64,000 bases of DNA from an uncultured Lachnospiraceae bacterium (GCA_944384295.1 CALWSU010000001.1:124001-188000); one strand, 5' to 3'. Counted from the stretch's first letter, positions 8,051 to 17,193 are shown. Notes: generated by a model not told the origin, from the letters alone. Made by a program: numbers and translations.

Positions 8051-9292
8051 TCACCCTCTATATTTTTTAAATGCTACACAAGCATTATGTCCACCAAATC
8101 CCAAAGAAGTGGATAATACTGCTTCCAATTCTGCTGCTTCTGCAACGTTTGGTGTATAATGCAAATCACATGCTTCGTCTTGCTCTAACAAATTAATGGT
8201 AGGTGGTACCAAATCATGTGTCAATGCACAAATTGCTGCAATTGCTTCGGCAGCGCCTGCCGCACCTAACATATGTCCTGTCATAGATTTTGTAGAGCTG
8301 ATATGCACTTTTTGTGCATTGGTTTCGCCCAATGCATTACGAATGGCATTTGTTTCTGTTTTGTCATTCAAAGCTGTACCTGTACCATGTGCATTGATAT
8401 AAATTTTTTCACATGGAACATCTTGTACATTTTCCATAGCATCTTGAATTGCCTTTGCGCTTGCAATGGCTTTTTCATCTGGTGCTGTCACATGATGTGC
8501 GTCACAAGTAGAGCCATAGCCACACATTTCGGCATAGATTTTGGCACCTCTCGCTTTCGCATGCTCATATTCTTCCAAAATCAATGTGCCTGCACCTTCT
8601 CCCATCACAAAACCGCCTCTGCGTTTGTCAAAAGGTAAAGATGCTGCATTCACATCTTCTGAAGGGCTCAATGCCATACATGCACCAAATCCAGCAATGG
8701 CTAAAGGTGTAATAGCTGCCTCACTACCACCACAAATTGCCGCTGTTGCATAGCCATGCAATATCGCGCGATATGCTTCACCAATACAAGTTGTGCCTGT
8801 TGCACAAGCAGTAGTGGCAGATACACATGCACCTTGCGCATTAAATTTGATTGCGATATTGCCTGCTGCAATATTGCTAATCATTTTTGGAATGAATAAA
8901 GGAGAAACGCGTCTTGCGCCTTTCTCTAATAAAGTCTGATAAGAATCTGCAAATGTTTCAAAACCACCAATACCACTACCAAAATATACTGCCAAGTCTT
9001 CTGGTGCAATATTTTCTCCTGTCTGCAATCCGCTGTCTGCCATTGCTTCCGTAGCAGCTGCCAATGCATATTGTGTAAAACGGTCTAATTTCTTTGCGGA
9101 CAACTTATCCATACAACATAAAGGATCAAAGCCCTTTACTTCTGCCGCCAATTTATATTTTGATTCTGATACATCAAAACGGCTGATTTTATCAATACCG
9201 TTTGTACCATTTTTTAATCCTTCCCAAAATGCTGGAACAGTATTACCAATTGGTGTCACTGCACCCATACCTGTTACTACAACTCTTCTCAT
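8051..9292 (-). CDS. fabF: Beta-ketoacyl-ACP synthase II
   Basis: The 413-aa condensing enzyme extends acyl-ACP with malonyl-ACP. The Cys-His-His triad is visible: C163 (TTACATG), the HGTGT motif and the GHMLGAAG motif. Start ATG 9292 has AGGAGGT 7 nt upstream; the longer in-frame extension is not needed. It lies 10 nt after fabG, and its stop overlaps the region of the accB ribosome site. Confidence 0.97.
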   Translation of the reverse strand: MRRVVVTGMGAVTPIGNTVPAFWEGLKNGTNGIDKISRFDVSESKYKLAAEVKGFDPLCCMDKLSAKKLDRFTQYALAAATEAMADSGLQTGENIAPEDLAVYFGSGIGGFETFADSYQTLLEKGARRVSPLFIPKMISNIAAGNIAIKFNAQGACVSATTACATGTTCIGEAYRAILHGYATAAICGGSEAAITPLAIAGFGACMALSPSEDVNAASLPFDKRRGGFVMGEGAGTLILEEYEHAKARGAKIYAEMCGYGSTCDAHHVTAPDEKAIASAKAIQDAMENVQDVPCEKIYINAHGTGTALNDKTETNAIRNALGETNAQKVHISSTKSMTGHMLGAAGAAEAIAAICALTHDLVPPTINLLEQDEACDLHYTPNVAEAAELEAVLSTSLGFGGHNACVAFKKYRG

Positions 9293-9302
9293 AAAGTACC
9301 TC

Positions 9303-10037
9303 CTACATGGCCAGACCACCATCAATACGAATCACTTCACCCGTAATATAGTCGGACTGGTCGCTTGCCAAAAATAATGCCAATTTGGCAATATCTTCGG
9401 GCTGTGCAAATCTCTTCATTGGAATATGATCTACCAAAGCATTATTTTCTGATAGATTTTCTGTCATATCTGTGGCAACAAAACCAGGTGCAATTGCATT
9501 GCAACACACATTACGGCTTGCCAATTCTTTTGCTACAGATTTTGTCAATCCAACCAAACCTGCTTTGGAAGCGGAATAATTGGTTTGACCAGGATTGCCT
9601 ATCAAACCTGAAACAGAGCTGACATTGATAATCTTACCGCTTTTTTGTTTCATAAACACAGGATAAATCTGCTTAATCATATAAAAAGCGCCTTTTAAGT
9701 TTGTATCTACTACGCTATCAAAGTCAGGAATCTTCATCATAGGCACAAGTTTGTCTTTTGTAATGCCTGCATTATTTACCAAAATATCTACGCTGCCAAA
9801 GTCTTTGATAATTTGTTTGCATACTTGCACTACTTGTTCTGCATCTGCCACATTGCATTGATATGCTTCTGCTTTGACACCCAAAGCAAGCAGTGCTTCT
9901 TTGGTTTCTTCTGCTTTTTGTGTATTGCCAGCATATAATAATGCAATATTCGCACCATTTTGTGCAAATAATTTACAAATTGCCGCGCCAATCCCGCGAG
10001 AACCGCCGGTGACAATGGCTGTTTTCCCTTTTAGCAT
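9303..10037 (-). CDS. fabG: 3-oxoacyl-ACP reductase
   Basis: The 244-aa short-chain dehydrogenase reduces 3-ketoacyl-ACP with NADPH. It shows TGGSRGIG at residues 10-17, NNAG, the catalytic Ser (NVSSVSG), YSASK and the C-terminal DGGLAM typical of FabG. It overlaps the end of fabD by 7 nt. Confidence 0.97.
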   Translation of the reverse strand: MLKGKTAIVTGGSRGIGAAICKLFAQNGANIALLYAGNTQKAEETKEALLALGVKAEAYQCNVADAEQVVQVCKQIIKDFGSVDILVNNAGITKDKLVPMMKIPDFDSVVDTNLKGAFYMIKQIYPVFMKQKSGKIINVSSVSGLIGNPGQTNYSASKAGLVGLTKSVAKELASRNVCCNAIAPGFVATDMTENLSENNALVDHIPMKRFAQPEDIAKLALFLASDQSDYITGEVIRIDGGLAM

Positions 10038-10951
10038 GTTCCCTTTACCTCCTCTGCCACATGGCGTGCTTCTTCCATATTTGATACTGCATAAGTTTTG
10101 CTATCAGGAAGAATACGGCTAATCAATTTTTTCAATGTAGTACCTACACCCACTTCGATAAATGTATCAAAGCCATCTGCCGCCATATTTTCAATACTTT
10201 CTTGCCAGCGCAAGGAATGGTTGATCTGCTGTACCATCAAATTTTTGACATCTTCTGTATATGGTTTTGTGGTAAAATTGGAATATACCGTCATAGATGG
10301 TTTCTGCACAGAAACTTGCTCTACTGCTTGAGAAAATTCCACAGATGCCTGATCCATAAAAGGAGAATGGAAACCGCCGCCCACTGCGACTGGCAAACAT
10401 CTGCCACCAGCTTCTTTGACATCTTTTGCAAAGCAGTCCAATTCCTCTTTTTTTCCAGCCACTACCAACTGACCTGGTCCATTATAATTGACAGGGTATA
10501 CATTGGGATAATTTTCACTCAATGCTTCTACTTGTGCATTTTCCAATTTCATAACTGCTACCATAGATGCAGGATTTTCGTTTGCCGCTTTTCCCATTGC
10601 AACACCTCTTGCACAAGCCAAACGGAAACCATCTATCGCACTATATGCCCCAGCGAATGCCAAAGCTGGTATTTCTCCTAAAGAAAAACCCGCTACACCG
10701 TCCGGTGTAATCCCTTCTTGCTGCAACGTCATAGCTGCTGCCAAATCTGTCAAATACAGGCAAGGTTGTGTATTTTCTGTTTGTTTTAATTCTGCATCTG
10801 TTCCGAAAAAGCATTGCTGCAAAGTGCCGGGGCGGATTTCCTCCGCCCGTGCAAATAATTCTTGTACACTAGATTGATTGTCATAGAAATCTTTGCCCAT
10901 ACCGGCTTTTTGCGCACCTTGCCCCGAAAAGACAAAGGCTATTTTACCCAT
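10031..10951 (-). CDS. fabD: Malonyl-CoA:ACP transacylase
   Basis: The 306-aa acyltransferase loads malonyl onto ACP. The family features FSGQGAQ near the N-terminus, the active-site GFSLGE and the GGGFHSPFM histidine motif are present. Start ATG 10951 follows AAAGGAG by 7 nt and lies within the last codons of fabK (13-nt overlap). The longer in-frame extension reads into fabK and is not supported. Confidence 0.96.
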   Translation of the reverse strand: MGKIAFVFSGQGAQKAGMGKDFYDNQSSVQELFARAEEIRPGTLQQCFFGTDAELKQTENTQPCLYLTDLAAAMTLQQEGITPDGVAGFSLGEIPALAFAGAYSAIDGFRLACARGVAMGKAANENPASMVAVMKLENAQVEALSENYPNVYPVNYNGPGQLVVAGKKEELDCFAKDVKEAGGRCLPVAVGGGFHSPFMDQASVEFSQAVEQVSVQKPSMTVYSNFTTKPYTEDVKNLMVQQINHSLRWQESIENMAADGFDTFIEVGVGTTLKKLISRILPDSKTYAVSNMEEARHVAEEVKGTC

Positions 10952-11889
10952 TTTGCCGCTCCTTTCAGCAGTTGTTCTGCTTCTGTTGCAATTTCTTTTA
11001 CAATTTCCGCTGCTGGTTGTGCCTTCTTGACCATACCAGACACCTGCCCAGCCAAGAAACAACCTGCTTTGGTATCCCCTTCTACCGCAGCTTTGCGCAA
11101 CGCGCCAACGCCCAGTTCTGCCACATCTTCGGCAGTGGTTTCAGGTGCATACTCTACTTTCAAAAATTCACGGCTAAAGGCATTTTTCAAACAACGGCAT
11201 GTATTGCCGCCAAAACGACGACCTGTGGTAACAGTAGAAATATCAGTTGCTTTCAAAATCATATCTTTATAATTTTGATGCACACCACATTCTTCTGCCA
11301 ACAGGAAGCGAGTACCCATCTGTACCCCAACAGCACCTAACATAAATGCTGCTGCCATACCACGTCCATCGCCAATCCCTCCGGCTGCCAATACAGGAAT
11401 ATTGACTGCATCACATACCTGTGGCACCAGAGGCATGGTTGCCATATCTCCGATATGCCCGCCAGATTCTCCGCCTTCTGCAATGACTGCGCTTGCGCCT
11501 GCTTTTTCCATCATTTTCGCTGCCGCAACAGATGCTACAACTGGAATCACAGTAATATTCGCTTCTTTCCACATTCCCATATATTTTTTGGGCATGCCTG
11601 CGCCTGTAGTAACTACAGCTACCTTTTCTTCCGCAACAATTTGTGCTACTTCGTCCACATGAGGACTCATCAGCATGATGTTTACGCCAAAAGGTTTGTC
11701 AGTCAGCTCTCTGGCAATCCGAATCTGTTCCCGCAGATAGTCGCCTCCTGCGTTCATTGCAGAGATGATGCCTAGACCGCCGCCATTGGATACGGCTGCT
11801 GCCAGTTTCCCATCTGCAATCCAAGCCATGCCCCCCTGAAAAATAGGGTATTCTATGCCTATCATAGAGCAAATCGGTGATACGATCAT
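10939..11889 (-). CDS. fabK: Enoyl-ACP reductase II (FMN-dependent)
   Basis: The 316-aa TIM-barrel flavoprotein catalyses the last reduction of the elongation cycle, replacing FabI. It shows the nitronate-monooxygenase/FabK pattern: PIFQGGMAWIA, VSNGGGLGIIS, AEGGESGGHIG with the conserved His, and AAGGIGDGRG for FMN phosphate binding. No FabI is encoded in the window. FabK-only organisms are expected to be insensitive to triclosan; that is family knowledge, not visible here. Confidence 0.96.
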   Translation of the reverse strand: MIVSPICSMIGIEYPIFQGGMAWIADGKLAAAVSNGGGLGIISAMNAGGDYLREQIRIARELTDKPFGVNIMLMSPHVDEVAQIVAEEKVAVVTTGAGMPKKYMGMWKEANITVIPVVASVAAAKMMEKAGASAVIAEGGESGGHIGDMATMPLVPQVCDAVNIPVLAAGGIGDGRGMAAAFMLGAVGVQMGTRFLLAEECGVHQNYKDMILKATDISTVTTGRRFGGNTCRCLKNAFSREFLKVEYAPETTAEDVAELGVGALRKAAVEGDTKAGCFLAGQVSGMVKKAQPAAEIVKEIATEAEQLLKGAAKWVK

Positions 11890-11907
11890 TTCTTTCCCTC
11901 CAAAAAA

Positions 11908-12132
11908 TCAGTTCTGTTTGCTTTCAATCATTTTAACCAGATCTTCTACTGTTTCTACTTTGTTGTCACCCATTTCGATTTCAGTATCCAGTTCTTCTTC
12001 CAAGCTCATCAGCATTTCCATAACGTCCAAAGAATCGATACCCAAATCGCTGAATTTTGTTTCCATTTTGATTTCAGATGCTTCACATTCCAGTTTTTCT
12101 GCCAACAGATTAGCAATTTTTTCAAATACCAT
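11908..12132 (-). CDS. acpP: Acyl carrier protein
   Basis: The 74-aa acidic protein carries growing acyl chains on a phosphopantetheine attached to S34 within DSLDVMEML. The length and the Leu-Gly-Ile-Asp-Ser-Leu motif are typical. AAGGAGA precedes the ATG. It lies 18 nt upstream of fabK and has its own candidate -10 element and upstream hairpins (12171-12229), which may give it extra expression relative to fabH. Confidence 0.96.
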   Translation of the reverse strand: MVFEKIANLLAEKLECEASEIKMETKFSDLGIDSLDVMEMLMSLEEELDTEIEMGDNKVETVEDLVKMIESKQN

Positions 12133-12170
12133 AATACATTCTCCTTTTCTTTACTTCAAATTAAAATATA

Positions 12171-12229
12171 ATTATAACATTTCCTCAGGGCGAAAATTTC
12201 GTCCCCAAAAATCCGCATCCATAGCGGAT
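12171..12229 (-). promoter_or_regulatory. fabH-acpP intergenic hairpins and candidate acpP promoter
   Basis: On the minus strand there are three elements in order. A 6-bp stem ATCCGC/GCGGAT (12211-12229) followed by TTTTT could act as a weak terminator or processing site. A near-palindrome (12188-12205) comes next. A perfect -10 TATAAT (12171-12176) follows, without a convincing -35. Together these suggest partial termination and re-initiation ahead of acpP. Confidence 0.45.
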
Positions 12230-12254
12230 GTGTATATGATGCCGCTTCGGCTCA

Positions 12255-13208
12255 TTACCACCTTACAATACAAGCTGCACTTGCCAATCCGCCGCCAAAT
12301 GCCGGCAATAACAGCAAATCGCCCTTTTCTAATTTTCCTTGTCGATTCAACTCATCTAAAGCAATTGGAATACTTGCCGAAGATGTGTTGCCAAAACGAT
12401 CAATATTGACATAAAATTTTTCTTTTGGCACCTTTAACATGACGCTCGCAAAATCAATGATTCTTTGATTTGCTTGATGTGGTACGACATATTTAATGTC
12501 ATCAAATGTCAAATTGTTTTGTTTCAGCAAATACTTACTTTCTTTGCAAATTGCGTTGACTGCAAACTTAAAGGTATCTTGTCCGCGCATATGGATATAT
12601 GGTTTTTTCTGCTCCAATTCAAAAAATGGAGATTTTCCAATAAACTGTGGAATATCAATGACATTATCCCCACCTTGCACATGAAATACGGCGTCTAAAT
12701 AATTGTCACCTTCTCCTAACACAACGGCACCCGCACCATCACCAAAAATGACACAAGTCCCTCTGTCTTCCCAGTCTACAATACGGCTTAATCTTTCTGT
12801 ACCAATCACCAGAACTTTTTTGACCTTTTTGCGGGCAAAAAATCCAGCTGCCGTTTCTAACAGAAACACAAATGCAGAACATGCCGCATTGATATCCATT
12901 GTCATACAGCTCAAACCCAATTTGTTTTGTATCATACAAGATACAGAAGGAGAAATGGATTCTCCACTGACACTTGCTGCCAATATCAAATCAATTTCTT
13001 CTTTTTTGACACCACTATTTTCCAAAGCTGCCAAGGCTGCTTTTGTACCCATATCCGCTGCTGTTTCATTTGTACTGATATGACGTTGTTTCACGCCCAC
13101 ACGTTGTACAATCCATTCATCGTTTGTATCTACCAGTTTGGATATATCATCATTGGTCACCACTTTTGGCGGTACATACATACCCGTTCCCAATATTGAA
13201 AAACTCAT
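12255..13208 (-). CDS. fabH: Beta-ketoacyl-ACP synthase III
   Basis: The 317-aa initiating condensing enzyme joins acyl-CoA to malonyl-ACP. The Cys-His-Asn triad is complete: C110 (NAACSAF), H244 (PHQANQRI) and N274 (FGNTSSAS). Start ATG 13208 has AGGAGGA about 8 nt upstream; the longer frame extension contains that site. It is the first gene of the operon, as in many clostridia. Confidence 0.97.
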   Translation of the reverse strand: MSFSILGTGMYVPPKVVTNDDISKLVDTNDEWIVQRVGVKQRHISTNETAADMGTKAALAALENSGVKKEEIDLILAASVSGESISPSVSCMIQNKLGLSCMTMDINAACSAFVFLLETAAGFFARKKVKKVLVIGTERLSRIVDWEDRGTCVIFGDGAGAVVLGEGDNYLDAVFHVQGGDNVIDIPQFIGKSPFFELEQKKPYIHMRGQDTFKFAVNAICKESKYLLKQNNLTFDDIKYVVPHQANQRIIDFASVMLKVPKEKFYVNIDRFGNTSSASIPIALDELNRQGKLEKGDLLLLPAFGGGLASAACIVRW

Positions 13209-13251
13209 TTTTCTTCCTCCTGCTTTTCGCAATCTTTTGTGCTTACGTTAA

Positions 13252-13281
13252 TTAGTACCCTTTCTTTCCAAAAGGTTACAA
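13252..13281 (-). promoter_or_regulatory. Candidate promoter of the fab operon
   Basis: On the minus strand TTGTAA (13276-13281), an 18-nt spacer and TACTAA (13252-13257) fit a weak SigA promoter. The -10 region reads GGGTACTAATTAA, resembling one half of a FapR operator (TTAGTACC); the second half is not evident. Two copies of TGTAACC lie at and upstream of the -35. The regulator is therefore unknown. Confidence 0.4.
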
Positions 13282-13327
13282 TAAAAATAAAAAATAAATT
13301 TTTTTATTTTGGTTACAGACCATAGCA

Positions 13328-13654
13328 TTATATCAACCGGTTTTTCATGCGTGCCATCAAAAGTATCATGCAAAATGACGCACAGACATAAGAAATCATA
13401 CCAATGCGCAATAACATTCTGCGATGACGTATCCGGTTTGCCAATCGTAAAAAATTCTCTTTGGGTGCATACTCTGATGGAATATTTCGTAATCGTGTTG
13501 GATTCTTGCAGTACTTACGATATAACGCATATTCACGACTGCAAGAAGGACAATGTGCCAAATGTGCAGCAACCGCAGTTTTGGTAGATGGGCTTGCCAA
13601 GCCGTCCTGATACAGCGCAATCAAGTCCATCACAATCTCACAATTCAAATTCAT
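13328..13654 (-). CDS. Zinc-finger anti-sigma factor
   Basis: The 108-aa protein has the ZAS-type anti-sigma domain at its N-terminus. C5 may contribute to the site, and the H31-x3-C35-x2-C38 motif (HLAHCPSC) is clear. A single hydrophobic segment at about residues 80-100 suggests a short membrane anchor with almost no extracytoplasmic domain. Its start lies inside the ECF sigma gene (17-nt overlap), indicating translational coupling and a partnership with that sigma factor. The stimulus is unknown; with so little outside the membrane it may sense a cytoplasmic or redox signal. Confidence 0.88.
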   Translation of the reverse strand: MNLNCEIVMDLIALYQDGLASPSTKTAVAAHLAHCPSCSREYALYRKYCKNPTRLRNIPSEYAPKENFLRLANRIRHRRMLLRIGMISYVCASFCMILLMARMKNRLI

Positions 13655-14141
13655 GCCGCAATCCCTCCATCATTTTTTTCTTTGCTCGAAAAAAGATTAC
13701 TTTCGCAGAATTTTCACTTATTTTCAAAATAAGCGCAATTTCCGAAAACGGCAGTTGTGCATAGATACGCAATACGACAACATCTTGATATTTTTTCGGA
13801 AGTTTTTTGATCATGGTACGCACTGCTTTTTGTGCGTCTTGACGATACATATAATCCGCTGGATCTTCCATCTGTATCCCCAAAGCGTCTACATCTGTCA
13901 TCGCAATATCCAAACGCAATGATTTATTGCGCTTCAGATGTTTTAAGTACACATGTTTTCCTATCGAAGCCAACCATGTAAAGACTGCACATTCTCCACG
14001 AAAACGGTGAAACGACTGATATGCTTGCAAAAAAGTTTCCTGTGCCAAATCTTCTGTCAGAGAACGGTCAGCGCATAGACGATATAAAAAAGCATACATT
14101 CTATCGTAATACGTTTCATACAACATTGCAAATGTATCCAA
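13638..14141 (-). CDS. ECF-type RNA polymerase sigma factor
   Basis: The 167-aa sigma-70 family protein has region 2 (YETYYDRMYAFLYRL, DLAQETFLQAYQSFHRF) and region 4 (LPKKYQDVVVLRIYAQLPFS, EIALIL). Start TTG 14141 is chosen because GGAGGTG lies about 6 nt upstream; ATG codons further upstream in frame lack a ribosome site. It overlaps the anti-sigma gene. The promoter just upstream is an extended -10 type, so autoregulation by the ECF factor itself is not obvious. Confidence 0.88.
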   Translation of the reverse strand: MDTFAMLYETYYDRMYAFLYRLCADRSLTEDLAQETFLQAYQSFHRFRGECAVFTWLASIGKHVYLKHLKRNKSLRLDIAMTDVDALGIQMEDPADYMYRQDAQKAVRTMIKKLPKKYQDVVVLRIYAQLPFSEIALILKISENSAKVIFFRAKKKMMEGLRHEFEL

Positions 14142-14170
14142 CCGCTCACCTCCATTTGATTTCGCATTAC

Positions 14171-14179
14171 AGTATACCA
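14171..14179 (-). promoter_or_regulatory. Extended -10 promoter of the sigma/anti-sigma pair
   Basis: TGGTATACT on the minus strand is an extended -10 element placed about 30 nt before the TTG start codon. No good -35 is present, as is common for this class. Confidence 0.5.
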
Positions 14180-14391
14180 TATGTATGCAGGAAAATCTAG
14201 CTACTTTCTGCGTCATCTTTCGTAAATCAGACAAGAGAAGTAGAAAATACGATAGAATATGACCAAAATGCATCGAAAAACGCGATAAAATATCCTTTAT
14301 TTGAAAAATAAAATCTCTCGATGATTGTCAAAATACCAAATTGACAGCATGCATACTTCCCTTAGAATTTTTATTTTTTGTAGAAAAACTA

Positions 14392-14420
14392 TTGACTTTT
14401 CTATGAAAATAAGGCAAAAT
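14392..14420 (+). promoter_or_regulatory. Promoter of tRNA-Pro
   Basis: TTGACT, a 17-nt spacer and CAAAAT precede the mature tRNA by 15 nt. Confidence 0.6.
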
Positions 14421-14435
14421 ATTAGCGTTGCTTGA

Positions 14436-14509
<74 letters not shown>

Positions 14510-14526
14510 TTCCAGCAAAAGAAAAG

Positions 14527-14564
14527 GACTTGTGAACCCCATTCTCACAAGTCTTTTTCTTTTT
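14527..14564 (+). terminator. Terminator of tRNA-Pro
   Basis: The stem GACTTGTGA / TCACAAGTC is followed by TTTTTCTTTTT. Confidence 0.92.
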
Positions 14565-14600
14565 AAAAATTTTCGTGGAGCAACTTTTCAATTGCTCCAC
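14565..14600 (-). terminator. Terminator of the 135-aa gene
   Basis: The 9-bp stem GTGGAGCAA / TTGCTCCAC (14575-14583 and 14592-14600) is followed on the minus strand by GAAAATTTTT. It lies 12 nt beyond the stop codon. Confidence 0.8.
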
Positions 14601-14612
14601 TTTACATAAAAA

Positions 14613-15020
14613 TTATTCTTTTTCCACAGCAATAAAAATTTCCTCTGCTGGTTTTTGATAGTATCCTGTCATATCTTCCGCAACCGCTTCCGCAATTCTG
14701 GAACCATAATACAGACGACTTGCTTCTACTGCGTCCATGTGATGCTTTTTCGCAAGCTTTGCAATGACTTCTTTCAACAATTCGGTACGTTCTGTATAAT
14801 GCAGATATACCTTTTCTTCGACGTCGCTTTCCAATGCCAATAAACCATCAATCATACCAATATAAAAATTCAAATCCATATCTGGAAACAGATTGCGGCT
14901 ATCCACCATCATTTGCAACACACCATTTTTATCAAAAGACTCAAAAACCTTATTACCTGGTATATTTTTCAAATGGCTATAGTATTCCACACAAGAAACC
15001 AACATTGTCAATTCGTCCAT
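14613..15020 (-). CDS. Unknown 135-aa soluble protein
   Basis: This is an acidic, mostly helical protein without a signal peptide or membrane segment. The first 45 residues (CVEYYSHLKNIPGNKVFESF, then DKNGVLQMM) loosely resemble the small DUF3791-type domain of gut clostridia, but the match is by eye only. AAGGAGA lies about 7 nt before ATG 15020, and a good promoter (15069-15097) and a terminator make it a monocistronic unit. It is divergent from the B3/B4 gene. The function is unknown. Confidence 0.75.
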   Translation of the reverse strand: MDELTMLVSCVEYYSHLKNIPGNKVFESFDKNGVLQMMVDSRNLFPDMDLNFYIGMIDGLLALESDVEEKVYLHYTERTELLKEVIAKLAKKHHMDAVEASRLYYGSRIAEAVAEDMTGYYQKPAEEIFIAVEKE

Positions 15021-15068
15021 TTTGTTCTCTCCTTAACACATTTTGATAAATATTAATATTCTGTTTGT

Positions 15069-15097
15069 ATGATACTCGTTTTTACAAAAAAATGCAA
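15069..15097 (-). promoter_or_regulatory. Promoter of the 135-aa gene
   Basis: On the minus strand TTGCAT, a 17-nt spacer and TATCAT lie about 50 nt before the start codon. Confidence 0.7.
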
Positions 15098-15114
15098 GAA
15101 TCGCTTGTTTTTTC

Positions 15115-15142
15115 TTGACAGAAAGCAAAAATGCGGTATCGT
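15115..15142 (+). promoter_or_regulatory. Promoter of the B3/B4 gene
   Basis: A perfect TTGACA is followed after 16 nt by TATCGT. It is divergent from the promoter at 15069-15097. Confidence 0.6.
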
Positions 15143-15187
15143 ATAAGAAATATCATTTTTCCATAGATACAAAGAAAGGAGCATATT

Positions 15188-15850
15188 ATGATTTCTGTTA
15201 CAATCGACGAAAGTATCCGCACTTGTTGCCCTGCCGCAACATTAGGTTTGTTGCAATGTCAAGTTTCTGTATATTCTGATGATACTGTTTTTCTGGAAAA
15301 ATTCAATCAAAAAATCGCAGAATTATCAGAAGTAGAACTCTCACAAGCAAACAAACGCCCTTTTATACAATCCACACGTCAGGCATATAAAGCCTTAGGA
15401 AAAGAGCCAAACCGCTACCGCAATTCTGCGGAGGCAATGTGCCGTCGTATTGCCAAAGAACGTGGTTTATATTATATCAATAATGTGGTAGACATCAATA
15501 ATTATCTGTCCATTTCCTCCGGCTATGCAATGGGTACTTATGATTTGGCAAACGTAAAAGGCGCAATCACATGGAAACGCGCACCAGAAGGCACTGCTTA
15601 TCAAGGCATTGGAAAAGACGTATTAAATATTTCATTTTTGCCTGCATTATTCGATGAAGAAGGTCCTTTCGGCAATCCTACCAGCGACAATACGCGTGCT
15701 ATGATTACGGAACAAACAAAAGAAATCCTTTTGGTTTACTATACATTCAATGGCGGCGAAGACTTAGAAGATTGGCTTTCTTTGGCGCAAGAATTATTGC
15801 AAGAACATGCAAACGGCACCCATTTTGAAACAACCATTTTACGTGGGTAA
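15188..15850 (+). CDS. B3/B4 tRNA-binding domain protein (PheT-like)
   Basis: The 220-aa protein is a free-standing B3/B4 domain like that of the phenylalanyl-tRNA synthetase beta chain, where it holds the editing site. The diagnostic region covers about residues 60-165 (RQAYKALGKEPNRYRNSAEA, NNVVDINNYLS, GAITWKRAPEG). Family members are thought to edit or bind misacylated tRNA or amino acids; the exact role here is not shown. ATG 15188 follows AAAGGAG at 7 nt. It has its own promoter and terminator. Confidence 0.88.
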   Translation: MISVTIDESIRTCCPAATLGLLQCQVSVYSDDTVFLEKFNQKIAELSEVELSQANKRPFIQSTRQAYKALGKEPNRYRNSAEAMCRRIAKERGLYYINNVVDINNYLSISSGYAMGTYDLANVKGAITWKRAPEGTAYQGIGKDVLNISFLPALFDEEGPFGNPTSDNTRAMITEQTKEILLVYYTFNGGEDLEDWLSLAQELLQEHANGTHFETTILRG

Positions 15851-15867
15851 AACAAATCCATCACAAA

Positions 15868-15904
15868 AACCCCCAAAAAGAAAAATTGTCTTTTTGGGGG
15901 TTTT
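15868..15904 (+). terminator. Terminator of the B3/B4 gene
   Basis: The long stem AACCCCCAAAAAG / CTTTTTGGGGGTT ends in TTTT. It is near-symmetrical, so it may also stop the converging M20 gene. Confidence 0.92.
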
Positions 15905-15932
15905 CAAGTTCTCATTGATATATAATATCGTG

Positions 15933-17117
15933 TTATACCTCGGCATGTTCCAATGCCCAAAGCGCATAATCTACATATATATTGCAAGACAGAAGCAAAG
16001 CTTCTTCATCAATATCAAATAAACCATGATGCTGTGCCACTGCGGTATTGGGATTTTTGGGTGTTCTGGTACCCACAAAAGTATACATACCTTTTGCTTC
16101 TGCTAAATAATCCGCAAAATCATCTGCGCCTAACGCTTTTTCAAAATCAGGTACGATTTGTTCTTTTGGTATGATTTGTTCTGCAATTGCAGTCACTTCT
16201 TCCACTGCCTGTGCGTCATTACAAAGCGGCGCTGCAAAATCTTGAAATTCTACTTTCGCTTCTGCGCCATATAATGCAGCCGTTTGTTCTGCAATCTCTT
16301 TGACTCTTTGATTTGTAAAAGCGCGTGTTTGAGGTGTAAAGCATCTTGTAGTACCTTCTAATTCTGCATGTTCCGCAATAATATTATATTGTGTGCCAGC
16401 ACGTAACACCCCGACACCTACGACTACTGTATCTAATGGCGCTGTATTACGCGCTACAATACTTTGTAACTGCACCACAATTTGTGACGCAATATATAAC
16501 GCATCTATCCCCATGTGTGGTGTGGATACATGCGCACCACGTCCTTTGATATGAATCTTGAAATAATCGCAGCTTGCATTCTGTGGACCTTTTGTCAGAG
16601 CAATTTTACCGCTGTCTAAATTGCTGCTGACATGTGCACCATATACACGTGTTACGCCTTCCATCAATCCAGCTTTTACAAACTGCTTTGCACCCTGTCC
16701 GATTTCTTCCGCTTGTTGGAAAAATAAACGAATTTGTCCACAAAACTCATTTTCTTTTTGCTTCAAAATTTTTGCGGCTGTCAATAATGTCGCAGTATGT
16801 CCATCATGTCCACAGGCATGACAACAACCTGGATTTTGAGAGTGATAAGAAACTTCCTTCAAATCCTGCATTGCCAATGCGTCCATATCTGCGCGCAAAG
16901 CAATGATATTTCCTTTTCCTTCTTTTTTTCCATCAATCCATGCATATACGCCTGTTTCTCCAATGCGACGATGTACAATTCCCATTGCATCTAATTCCTG
17001 TTCGATCTTGGCGCAAGTTTGAAACTCTTGTAAACTAACTTCTGGGTGTGCATGAAAATGTCTACGTAATTGTATCAAATAATCTTTTTGCTCCAAAACA
17101 TATGATTTGTATTCCAT
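15933..17117 (-). CDS. M20 family amidohydrolase/peptidase
   Basis: The 394-aa dizinc hydrolase belongs to the M20D group (IAL/hippurate hydrolase/N-acyl-amino acid deacylase type). Metal-binding motifs are visible as CCHACGHDGHT, the QQAEEIGQGAK glutamate pair and the C-terminal AQHHGLFDIDE. The central dimerisation domain runs about residues 185-295. It is the last gene of the T-box-metNIQ unit, 76 nt after metQ. This suggests deacylation of N-acyl-methionine or cleavage of a methionine-containing substrate brought in by the transporter; that is inference from context. Confidence 0.88.
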   Translation of the reverse strand: MEYKSYVLEQKDYLIQLRRHFHAHPEVSLQEFQTCAKIEQELDAMGIVHRRIGETGVYAWIDGKKEGKGNIIALRADMDALAMQDLKEVSYHSQNPGCCHACGHDGHTATLLTAAKILKQKENEFCGQIRLFFQQAEEIGQGAKQFVKAGLMEGVTRVYGAHVSSNLDSGKIALTKGPQNASCDYFKIHIKGRGAHVSTPHMGIDALYIASQIVVQLQSIVARNTAPLDTVVVGVGVLRAGTQYNIIAEHAELEGTTRCFTPQTRAFTNQRVKEIAEQTAALYGAEAKVEFQDFAAPLCNDAQAVEEVTAIAEQIIPKEQIVPDFEKALGADDFADYLAEAKGMYTFVGTRTPKNPNTAVAQHHGLFDIDEEALLLSCNIYVDYALWALEHAEV

Positions 17118-17193
17118 ATTTTCACTCCCTCTACATCATGCAAAATACAGTAAGAGCAGACCAGCTTTTGCCAATCTGCCCCTTTTTTATTGC

